Below, one piece after another: positions 35,101-47,100 of a stretch of DNA of 64,000 nucleotides (positions within the stretch are counted from its first letter, which is position 1; each line of letters starts with the position of its first letter). The notes under the pieces were generated by a model that saw only the letters and a list, made by a program, of their open reading frames with translations, was not told the origin of the DNA and did not search any database. The translations under genes and the position numbers were made by a program. The DNA comes from Siphonodentalium dalli (lineage: Eukaryota > Mollusca > Scaphopoda > Gadilida > Siphonodentaliidae): contig CP136063.1 of the NCBI GenBank assembly GCA_032622095.1, forward strand, positions 79,339,980 through 79,403,979. Direction: 5' to 3'.

Positions 35101-38100
35101 CTTGTTTGGAGAAGCAGTGACCATATGTAGGGATTTTCTGCTGTGGCATGCACTTCATGCACAGTAGACAAACACATACCTATGTTCTTTGCATGGGTAG
35201 ATATGAATTTATCCACACACCGTACATATATGCGCTCTTCAGCGGCAATACAACATAACCAAAGTGTTTGTAAGAGAGGGATGAGAGCCCTTTCAAATCT
35301 CCCCGAGTCTCATCGCCAAACTTCTAACTGCAGTGACCAGTTTTATTATTGAGACGATGGGTATAAGATGATTACCTACTGTTCTCAGCGGTATTCATGA
35401 GTTGCAAAGAACTTTCGCGCGTGCTTAAAACCTCTGCCAATCAAAACGCGCCCAAAAACTCATGAATACATTGAGACAAGTAGGTACGTATTACATGACG
35501 AATGAGTCACTTAGTGGTCTCGGGTTGAAACTATGGTTTAACTATCAACTCGTGGTTTAAACCTAGATGGTTACGTAGACGTTTTTTCAACTGGAGATGA
35601 AGAATGTGGCCTGAATGCTATGACTTGAACAGTATGATGGATTTAAAGATACATAATCAGAATTAACGCTCCTAAATTACTTCTTTTGGCTTCGGGGGTA
35701 AAACATATATTATTCGAGTCGAGGAACCCACTCAGAGTTATCAGATATCGATTTTTGAAATCTGTTATTTTTCACCACATGGAATATTTGGCGGCATACT
35801 ATATATTCGACGAGCCGGCCGACCAGCCTGTTCTGGGTGTTCTCCCAAAAAAAAACGGACATTATCTGATTATAAAAAAAGGACTTGCTTTAGGTAGATA
35901 ATCTGCTTAGAATCGCCCCATTTTGAGTCGATAATGTGCTCAAAATTTGAGCATTTTACCCACATTATTAACTCATAATGAGGGGATTTTAAGCAGATTA
36001 TGTGCAGAAAATGAGACAAGTAAGCTTACCCACGACTCTTCAGGTGTACACTGTGTTTTCACTGTGGTCCGCGCCATAAAACGAAATAACGGATATGTCT
36101 CCATTATCTGCTTATTTCATAATAAAATAATCACATTGTGTAGCTATTTAAAATTATAGGTCGATTATGTGCGTATATGCGCGAGGATAAGTTGGGGACT
36201 GACATACTCTCGATACAAAATTGCGCTGAACAAAATGTTGATATATAACACGTTTTGGAAAATGTTATACTAGAGTTGACAGTGGTTAGCATTATTTTTT
36301 GAAAAATTAATTCGATTCTGATAACTAAAGCGTCTTTTGAAGTAATGTTATTTTTTGTTGGAATCTGATTATACGGGGACCATCGAATCGGCTTGTGTAC
36401 CTTTAATAACAAATAAAATATACTACATGTACCTCTTTTGTCGTGATAACAAGAGTCCTGTCTCTAAAACCTGTCCAGATATTCTGGAATGTTCTACTCC
36501 CAGTAATCTCGAGTGCTGTTCTATTCTGCCATTGCCCAATTTTCCTCAAGTGACGGGGCCCTTGTCCAGCCCATATACTGCATAGGTTGTATCTGGATTC
36601 AGCGAGATAACCTCCCGAACCGAAGAAAGGCGCGTCATCTCTGGACTTCCGAAAGAGCTGTTCAAACGATACAAGAAAACCATAGTCAGAAATGGTAACA
36701 CAACCAAGATCATATTATTAGCCATAAATATAAATTATAATATAAAATATATTGGTTACATGAATGCACCGCCTCAAAATTCCGTTAAGACAACTAATCC
36801 TTCAAATTATTACAAAAAACTGCGGCTTATCACTGCAGGTTTATCATTCACCACACCAGAAAGCTTCTAAATGCGGATAAAAAAATCGGAGGTATTGTGT
36901 TCCCGCCAAGAGTGCATGGCACAGCCATTGTTCATACATAAACGTCGAAAGCAATTAACGCGGTCATAATGGTTACATACTGCAACTTTAAGACAACCGG
37001 TGAATACACACCCCACGAAAACCCGAAATGTGTTATCCTGCGAGATATCCCATCGCTTTAGCTCAATTTGCCTTTCTGCAATATCCATAAACAAGATCTT
37101 ATTACAGAATATTAAATATATTGGTTTCGCGAATGACCAACTCAGAATTCCGTTAAAATAACAATAACAACCAGCCCCTAATTAACGAACCGGCGGCCTT
37201 TTAATTTTTGTTATTGGTAATTGACATAGCTTGTCACAAACCAAAAATAAACATTATTGACATAATAATGTAAAGGACAATAATCGAAATTGAAATTCCT
37301 AACTACACATTTTACCGGACTCGGCCTCCTGGTCGCGTAGTTCGACTTTTAAATAAACCGGAATTTCCCATTCTATAAATAAAACACCCATATCGCCTGA
37401 TATCCATTGTATAGCGCTAGATTCCGACCCTATGTGTAAACGATAGTCGAAATGTGGCAAGCAATGCACACACATAATACCATTTCCGTGCAAGTAAATC
37501 GGGTTCTCATACATGTATATATTGACTGCAGTCGCCGCTCATTGAACATTAATCCTTCGGTTATTAGAAGATTAAAGGCACGTGAGGCCTTAATTGTCGA
37601 AAATATTCATATTTGTTCCAAACACTGTAAACAGAAAAACATTAAAACGCATACAGTTTCGTTAATATATACCATGACCATCGCGTAAACAGCATGTATC
37701 GTAAAGACCTACTATAATTTACCTTAGCAAGATCCTGATTGTGTTACAGAAGACCGCACAATGCTACTGGCCAATCACACACAAATTGCATAAACGCTCT
37801 TTATTAGTTCCATATCAGGAATTCACCAACAAAGTACGCTCTTTATGTTTACCATCATAATATAAACAAAAGCCAGAAAAGTTACTTTTTATTCTTTTGT
37901 TTACATAACAATGGTCAAACATATGACAATAACATACTGTTTATGCGATATTTCTTATTTGTATACGGACAAAGTCTATCTACATTTTGATGTTCTTTCT
38001 GTTTGTAGAGGTATTTGACGGGTGGATATATTTTCACAGGATACCCACCGCCAAGGCCAACCGTACCTTTAAAGTATTCCTCTATCGCCCCAGTGTTTTT

Positions 38101-41100
38101 ACTTTATATATACTTCGTTTACGAAAAGTCGGAGCAGAATGTGCCGTGTACGTGAACTCGCAATGGTCGCGTCAGTCATTTTGGCTATCGCTGTCAATGG
38201 CAACGCATATTACCGATTTTACGAGGTGTTGATGGTCATACATAGATACAAATAAGACGCTACAGCGCTGTGACCACTTCGTTAACCTGCTTGCTAGCTG
38301 TCACTTCACTTGATAATGCCATCCAAATGGCCGAAAGCTCGCGAGGCTAAATTATTTACAAGTCTCAATATGTATTTTCAATATTATTCAGTCAGATTTA
38401 TATAACAATCGCTGGATTCAAAGCAGTCATGAGTTTTCACCAATAAATAATCAGCAAACTGTATCAGTTTGCTGAATTTATATCGCGGTCAAAACCCATG
38501 ACCACGTTGAATCCGCCGTGTATTACTTTGGATGCTTAAATACATTAGGAATGAGGATTGTTTGATATCATCCGCATTATTTGTTCAACTTCAATGTAAT
38601 CCGTTAAGTGGCTTTTATCTCTCAATTCATCCAATGGTAACATAAATCATTTAATTTTCGCTTTTTGATGTAATAGCTTGTATTCAGATCATACAAATAT
38701 ATATACATGTATAATGGATGTTTTTGAGACACTGACTCAGTACGAGTGGTCATCGCTTCTGTATAACTGTGTATCCAACCGAGAGAAAAAAACACCTACC
38801 AATTAGCTGTATGCAAAGTAAGCATACTGCAAAAATATGCATAAATATATATAAACAAGAATAAATTGGTAACACTAATCATAGACCAAAACAAATTTCT
38901 TCTAGCAAACTGCCAAATCCCAACGCCATGAAGCAATCTACGATTTTTTTGTCAACTCTTGTATAAACTGTTTCATGTAATTTTAAATCTGATGGGGAAA
39001 TAAACAATGTTTAAACCAATCTACGAATCGTTCATGTTCGGCAATCTCCGTTTATTTCCTGACGTATATGGACAATAATCGCAATGTGGTTATGTGTTAA
39101 TGAACACATTACTGGGTGGGCGTGACGATCGTAACACTAGAAAACATTATGTCCATTTTTAGTTACAGCCCAGACCAACTCCTACTCTAGTAGCTCATGG
39201 TGGTTTTGTATGCAATTGTATGTCCAGAGCTGAACTCTTCATGAATCCACTACTGAAGGTCCAGGAACAATATATGGTTGGTAACACATTTCCCATTGAG
39301 GGCGAAATGGGTGAAATGGCCACGCACTTTTTGCGCGAAGTACTACCATCCGACGTGACTATATCTCCAGAACCGTTGGACATAGTAGGTTGCCTGACCA
39401 CTCAACATTTGCGGAATGGCCACATTATGGGGGATCAGTAATACATTTTCATATCCAAAAGTCAATGGTTTTTAAGATAATTGCCAAAAACCCCAAAACA
39501 TCCATTTTTAAGGGCCTGAACCCTAATTTTGGGGTTCAGTACTTTTATCTCAAAGCTGAGCCCCCAATTATAATTTTATTGATCTATATCCATCGGTGCC
39601 ACATACATGTATAATTTCTGTACCATTATCGGATGGGATTGACCTTCAAGGAGCTCTTGACCCTGAAAATCCACAGTATAGGGGGTCAGTAATACATTTT
39701 CATATCCAAAAGTCAATGGTTTTTAAGATAATTGCCAAACAACGATATCAGCATGTTACGCACCACAAGTATACAATAACACCAAGGCCACAACATATGT
39801 ATGACACTTTTTAAAGAATTATCCGCATGCTCTGACCAACTTAAGAGCACAATTGACCACACACAATGGGATTAACTGGAAATTGCTGCTGAGAATGTGT
39901 TGACCCCGACACACAACAAATGCTCTTCCCGACTTTGAATGCCATGGAAACTGGTGTGCTTTACCAAAAAGGAGGTAACAATTGTGCTATAATCAACAGA
40001 AATGTACAGATTGAACAAAACAGGTTTTCAAAATTTGTTATCAACATTTAACAGCTGATCTGATTTAAGTGACCAAGCTATGAAATATGCTAAACACTTT
40101 TACTAAATGGAATGACCAGCTGTTTGCTTCATGCAGCAGCCACATGTTGCGATCTTAAAATGGGTATTGCATCTGGGCATAGTAAAAACATGTTGTAATC
40201 AGATAAGAGATAGAGGATATGAAATGAGTGTTTCTCCCATATGATATTTATGAGACGAGTCTAAGAATTTTCAGTTTTCTCGAGCCTCCGGCGAGAGAAA
40301 ACTGAAAATTCGTCACGAGTTTCATAAGTATCATATGAGAGAAACACGAATTACATATTCTATTTATCATATGACACCTATAAATTGATTATGATGTCCA
40401 ACACGCACACACATCACTAAATAGCTATATGACATCGCCAGCAAAAGGTTAATGTGACGTCACTGTATTGCACCGGAAGCCCAATTACACCTGGTGTACT
40501 AGCAGAAATAATATGCACGCGAAGATATAGTGGGCTATTCTGTTCTCAGTTTGTGACATTATATCGTATGTTTATTAGATAAATACGAATTACATATTCT
40601 ATTTATCGTATAACAATGTCCAAAACTATATATTTCAAGATTATAGTTGCGAGAATTTCTGCATCGCGTTGATTGACGCGCACGAATTTGACCTGCATTT
40701 AGTTAGAGATACGGCTCGGTCCCGGCTGCCATTCAGCCAATCAAAACACACTTTTTGTCAACAAACCAATCAAATTATCGGAAGGTGATATGAACTAGTA
40801 GTTCATATGAAATTGATTTATGACATACTTTCCAACGTAAATAATGATTGAGTCATGTGATAAATGACCATATATACCAGTATATATTTCAGAAGTAATC
40901 AATTCTTCCAAAAGGACACCTCATCTCACAAAAGGATTTAGGAAATGATGGTATCATCACTATTCAATCAATAGTAGAAAGAGCCTTTGTCAGTCCCACA
41001 TTAGTTTTGATTGGCCATGACAGTTGCAGCACTAGTAGGTTGAAGAAGATGAGGGTCTATAATTTCACTAACATAATTCTTCATAATAGCTAATAGCCCT

Positions 41101-44100
41101 CATAACTTACCATTTTAAAGATATTTTCATTTCAATACCACCCCAGGTTCAGTGGTCCTGCTAATTTTATATCATGCTGATGGGTACTGATGGATTGCTA
41201 TGTTTGTATGTCAAAGCGATTCTGTTAAGAAAGAGTAACATCATTTTACCTAAAGTTGGTTATTTTTGCATTGTTTGGCTAATCTGAGCAATTTTTGCAA
41301 AAGTCAGTGTCTATGAAACATTCAAGAACATACATATTTCAAAATATTTAATGTGTACGCTGATGTTTGGTAAACAACAGGAATAGTCATCTCAATTATG
41401 GCCAGTTTGTAAAAACCAGCAGCCATTATTAAAATATTTCACAATATACATGTTTTTTAATGTTTTCTACACATAGTGGCTTATCCTCGATTTGTTAGTG
41501 TAAACATTTTATTGCATAATAATATCGCAACGGGATTGAGACACAAGTTTTACAACTTACAAATGGTCTCTCTCCCCACATAATTGTATTACACAAAATG
41601 AACATAAAATATAATCACACACAAACATTATAATTCATATGTACAACATCTTTTCACTTATAACAATATAATGATATAATCGCGAGTGTGACAATAACGG
41701 TGGATATTTCTCTTTATGGGGGTGGTTCGTGCTGTGGGTAGGTGGCTCAGGCGAGTCTTCGCCTTCTATATATATATATGTAGTGATAATACAACATGTT
41801 ACTTTTGCAGCGTAGGTTTGCACATTAAGGTGTTTAATAAAATTTGAACCGCGATGTCGAGGTTAATGTATAATTGAACAGCCCTAAATATGTTCCGGTT
41901 TTGTGTACTATTCAGGTTAGTATCTCCAAGGAGGCGTTTCTCGAGATTAATAGTTTGTACACCAATGGTAGCGAGTTGGTGAAACAACAAACATCGTTGA
42001 TCTGTGTAAAATGGACAAACAAAAACATAATGATTTGCTTCTTCGGACGGGTGACCACAACGACAGCTTGGGTTGTCCGATATGAAGTTAGAAAATTTGT
42101 CAGCGTTTAAATCGCTACAGTAATTTCGAAGTTTGCAACGAATGATGTTTATCGCAGGATTTCCGAAATTAAAATAGTCTGGTGGCGCAAGAACTGGATC
42201 AGTCGTTAGGTATCTTGTTTTTAAAATACTCGATTTGTTCAGATCGCTTTGATCTACCTGAGTATCATACCAAATTTATTAGCATCACCACTAAACTTTG
42301 GATGAATACTGCCAAATGAATATATTGTGATATATAGGGCAGTGGAAAATAATGGTTGAGTCTTTTCTAAATATAATTCTAGTAAAACCTACACAATATC
42401 GTCATGGTCTGATAAGAGTCATGTTTATTTAGGTGTATGGACATGCAGTCCACCATTCTCATGAAACTTAAATGGGCTCTGCACTAGTACATCTGGGCTC
42501 CTGTGACCCCTTAATATTGACAAATGCAACACAAATGAAAAATACATAGTAAATTTCCTCAAACATAGATTATAACCTGGCAATCAATGTGTTAAAATCA
42601 GTGTACATATGTATATGTAGGCATGGCCATAGCATGTTTTTTGAAATACTGCAGAGTGGAGACCATAAATTTCACTAGAATATACATGTGGTTACTGCAT
42701 GTACATCACACACCTAAAGCGACTGACACACATACATGTACCTGCAGGGTTCATAATATTTGACATGTAAAGTATATATATATATATCTCCTGTGCTTAT
42801 AACTTCAAACCAAACTGTTTACAGTACAGTTACTGACATTTTTGGAGTGGCACATATATATACATACAAAAATAAAAGTCAATTTAAAGGGGCGAAACGA
42901 AAAATAAAATTGTGCAACTATAATGGAGATCTATATTGCTTACAACATCCACAAATCTACAAAAACATCAGACAAAATATGGTGGATGGCTATTTGTGAT
43001 AGTCACTGACTTCCATGTCTTTTATGTGTTTTTTCTCATGGCCAGTCTGGTATCATAAGACACAGTTTTTATAGGTCAGCAAACCAGTTTCAAATGGGCT
43101 GTACTTAATATAATTTAACAGCATTAAATAGTCATTGGTAATGTGATCATTTTTCCTTGATAAGTTGAAACATGAGGGAGTATTGCATAGCATGGCTACC
43201 TGCAGAATGTAGATTTGTATGGATTTATATCTGCATATCAACTTATGCTTGTATTTTTCTTCTAACTCACTCTGAACTCACAATGCAACAGGATTGCATT
43301 CGTAATTTCAAGCCCATAAAGCTAGACACTTTAGAATCAAGCTTGCCAAATAAGTTTCCATGAACCTCACATGAACTCACGCAGTTGAACACACGGAACG
43401 ATTGTCAAGTTAGAAAATATTCTGTATGTATGGAAGCCCTATATTTTTAATGTGTGGATTTATTTATTATAACTGGACTAAAGCCCTTATAAAATAATCT
43501 TAATCTTTATTACTGGATATCACACCAATAACCAATAGACATGCATTTATTAGTTTTGAACAGGACAATATCTTTTAATATTACTGCAACTGCATCTTTA
43601 TTATGACTTGTTTTCTTACAAACTCCCAAATTTGTACCAGAAACAATTTAGGGCAAATATACATCCTGTTCTCCCATAAGTCTAAAGAAAATAACATATT
43701 GAACTCATTTACTAGTATATTGATAATGCGATATATGTCATTCCATTTATAACCATTTTGGCAGCCATATCACATCAAAGGCCATGAAATCTAGATAACA
43801 AAAGATGAACTACATTCAAATTATATCACAATGTAACCTTTTTGCAGGAGTTTTAGGTTACTGATCAAATACCCTATAATTGATGATTTCCTCAACATCT
43901 TTGTTATTGGGAAAATGTCTGTTTTTCATTCTACGACCAATATATTACATCCAAAAACCTTGTTAAGCACTCATGAGTGGGAGCACAAAGGTGCTGATCC
44001 TTTAAAGATGAAAATAATTATATAGGTAGCACAATTTTAATTATTCTTGACTTTGCTTTGAAGTCGGCCATTTTTGATTTTCAGGATCAAGAGCTCCTTG

Positions 44101-47100
44101 GAGGTCAATCCCATCCGATAATGATACAGAACATATCAGAAATGATACCTGTAATTGGCACCGATGGATATAGGTCAATAACATTCTAATTGGGGGCTCA
44201 ACTTTGAGATAAAAGTGCTGAGGCCCTTAAAAATGGATTGTTTTGGGTTTTTGGCAATTATCTTAAAAACCATTGACTTTTGGATATGAACATGTATTAC
44301 TGACCCCCCATAATGTGGCCATTCCGCACATTTGAGTTGTCAGACAACCTCCTATGTCCAACGGTTCTGGAGATATAGTCACGTCGGATGGTAGTACTTC
44401 GCGCAATAAGGGCGTGGCCATTTCACCCATTTCGCCCCTCAATGAGAAATGTGTTACCAACCAAATATTGTTCCTGAACCTTCAATTAGTGGATTCATGA
44501 AGAGTTTAGCTCTGGACATATATATAATTGCGTACAAAACCACCATATGCTACTCTAGTATCCGTGAAAGGACCAAAAATAAGTGTACCGATACGTAAAA
44601 TCATCGTACATGGACTTATGGAACATAGTTTAGAAAACAATCGTGCCCCGTTATTTAACACAGAACGATAATGCGCGTTTCTTGTATTCTGTTATGATCA
44701 AGTAGGAAGACAAGTTAGACAACATAGTTTGTCTTGTTCCTCTGTGAGACTGATGGAAACTGCTAACTTTAGTATGTGTTTTATCTTAGTTACATTGACG
44801 CTTTTTATCCATACCATATTAGGAAAAGAATATCAGCGAACGCTGAAGTGTATAATACACGTGATCGGGTGGCCACCATAGTTGCTATGGCCTGTATATC
44901 AATAGTTCGTGTAGTCATCAAGATAATTTATCCTCCCTGCCAATTTACATGCGTTGGATGTTCAAATGGGCAATATCCGTTTAAATAAATATTCGTGGTG
45001 GGAACTTAGAGGATGTATAGTATGTATGAATAATCTCATTACCACCTACCCTCTTCCACATTTCAGTTGAATTGTCAACGTTTGGGTTGTATGATCCACT
45101 GCATGGCATATTTGTTCCGGGTCCTTCTGCTGTTAGATTCATTGAGTTCCCAACGGCAACATCAGTTGATCCAATGATATCCAGGGATATATCAATAGAA
45201 TTCCGGACGTCATATGTCTGTCATTTGATATAAAAGTAAACAATCAACCACATCTTCAATTACTGATCACGCATGCTACTCATTTAAGTATTATTGCTGC
45301 TAGTGTTTGTATTTCAGCTAATATCATATATTTTTCCATTTGTTATTTGTATTTTAGCATGCCTCTATTGTTAAAAGCGTGCGCATATTTTCCATAATCA
45401 CACACTTCTTAGGAGTGAAGAAAGGTGGTCGTATACAGTAATGCCCTAAGTAATCGACTCTTTAACTACAGCAGAATTATGGGTAACTTTTCAGGATTTA
45501 GTCGGAAATATGGCTTGTTGCATTCATCGGAAAGCTCTCGAGGAGAGCTTTCCGATGAATGCAACAAGCCATATTTCCGACTAAATCCTGAAAAGTTACC
45601 CATAATTCTGCTGTAGTTAAAGAGTCGATTACTATTTCCGACTAAATCCTGAAAAGTTACCCATAATTCTGCTGTAGTTAAAGAGTCGATTACTTAGGGC
45701 ATTACTGTATTTGCGATCTGATTGAGAACTTGTACTTGACTGTTGCATGACGGTTGTTTATAATGATTAGCAGGACAATCATAACTGCTCAATTAATAAT
45801 ATCACAAATTTTCAGGTACATGTACATATAGATCTACACTCCAAAGAAAGAAGTTTGTGAATATTAAATAATGTGGCATATTACATTAGAGCCTCAAACT
45901 GGGCCGAGTCATGACTCACATGTGTCACGTCCCGGTGGTCTAAATAGGTCCAAAAATAACGACAATATAACGAAACACTCATATGGTGACTATATTCTCT
46001 GTAAACTGTAAAGATATAGAGCAGTGATATGAAGTGATATTATCTGTTCCTTAGTTTTCACCCATACGGTCTTTACTTTTTACCACATCAAAACAGCCAG
46101 AATGGCTCTATTCGTATTAGGTGTAAATGGAATCCACTCGCACAACAAGTACTTTGACTCCCACCCAATAGCCACGGAACGCGGCGTTTTTAAGTAGCAA
46201 CATTTGTGCCAAAACTCATTTGTAGATTTTTCAAAAACATTTGGCAAACACATGCGTTGGAACTGAACACAATGTTTTGAAATTTTTGAGTTGGCCGCTG
46301 GTATGCAGTCGAAAAAGTCGATAATTTGATAGCCCGAACCACGACATATATTAATACACAAATGAGTATTTGCATAATATTACATAATTACCATCACAAA
46401 GGCTGCATTATATATAGCGAAGTGACCGAAGATACTTTCTGTCCCATTGTCCATGTAATGTTAAATGGGTATCACACATGCATGAGCATACTCTTCACCT
46501 AGAGCAGTTCAACACAGACGCTACATCTAAGGTGACTGTCAACTTTGGAAAACTCCATCGATCAACAGTAGTTAACATTTTAGCGTCCCGCCATTTCAAG
46601 GGGCGATAATCGAAAAATTTAACAAATTGCACCGAGTGTGTTATTCCCGAAAACGAAAATGATTGCAGAAACCTGTCAATTATAAAACTATTTTTAATAT
46701 GCGATGTGCGTGGTGACGTCATATTGCGGGGATTACCGGGGAAGCTATTTATAGCGGCGGCAATAGGTAGGGTGTTGAAATGTTAGACCATCAGACGCGT
46801 GGCTACACGTAGTTCACTAATATGGATTTGCACCAGACTTTAGCTTATCCGTACATGCAGATGTCATTTTGTAATGAAGAAAATATATGTCAATAAATAC
46901 CGTAATAGATACTCTGACAACTGATCGAAGTTGTAGAGAATGATCAGTTTTCCACACATAAGTGAGATAAAGGCTCAGTATTTGCTGCATATCATGATTA
47001 TATTAATTGATCATGCGGACGGGGGGGGGGGGTCGCAAAAAGTTTTATCATACAGGGCCGGGGTGGGTGGGTCCGAAGAGGCCCGAAAAAATGAGTTTGT

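Larger units (their letters stand above)
32268..37007 (-). other. iGluR intron F-G
   Basis: A 4.7-kb intron with a broken LINE in the same orientation as the gene (32985-34965), a short dispersed repeat (35495-35620) and a foldback-headed repeat (35897-36194). Near both ends of exon F sit similar segments of about 65 bases (36735-36800 and 37100-37165). Nothing was recognised at 32,268-32,980 or 36,200-36,730. Confidence 0.8.
37430..45045 (-). other. iGluR intron D-E
   Basis: The longest intron (7.6 kb). It holds a TTAA MITE (37572-38072), a repeat shared with intron G-H (38447-39140) and a large inverted-repeat pair (arms 39182-39790 and 44040-44566). A foldback (40228-40348) and a LINE C-terminal frame (41799-42275) lie between the arms. 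In 40,350-41,798 there is a small palindrome near 40,790-40,810 and an AT repeat at 41,768-41,780; in 42,276-44,040 nothing was recognised. Confidence 0.8.

Noticed and set aside
25121-36194. The regularly spaced hairpins, considered as a CRISPR-like array
   Set aside because: Copies are kilobases apart in a eukaryotic intron, with no spacers or cas genes; they are dispersed repeats.
46080-46375. Overlapping minus-strand frames in intron C-D, considered as receptor exons
   Set aside because: Exons C and D join directly with the correct phase and length, and these frames show no family motif.
46740-46800. A TATA-like TATTTATAG with a GC-rich flank, considered as an internal promoter
   Set aside because: Such words are common in this AT-rich DNA, and nothing downstream supports a transcript start.
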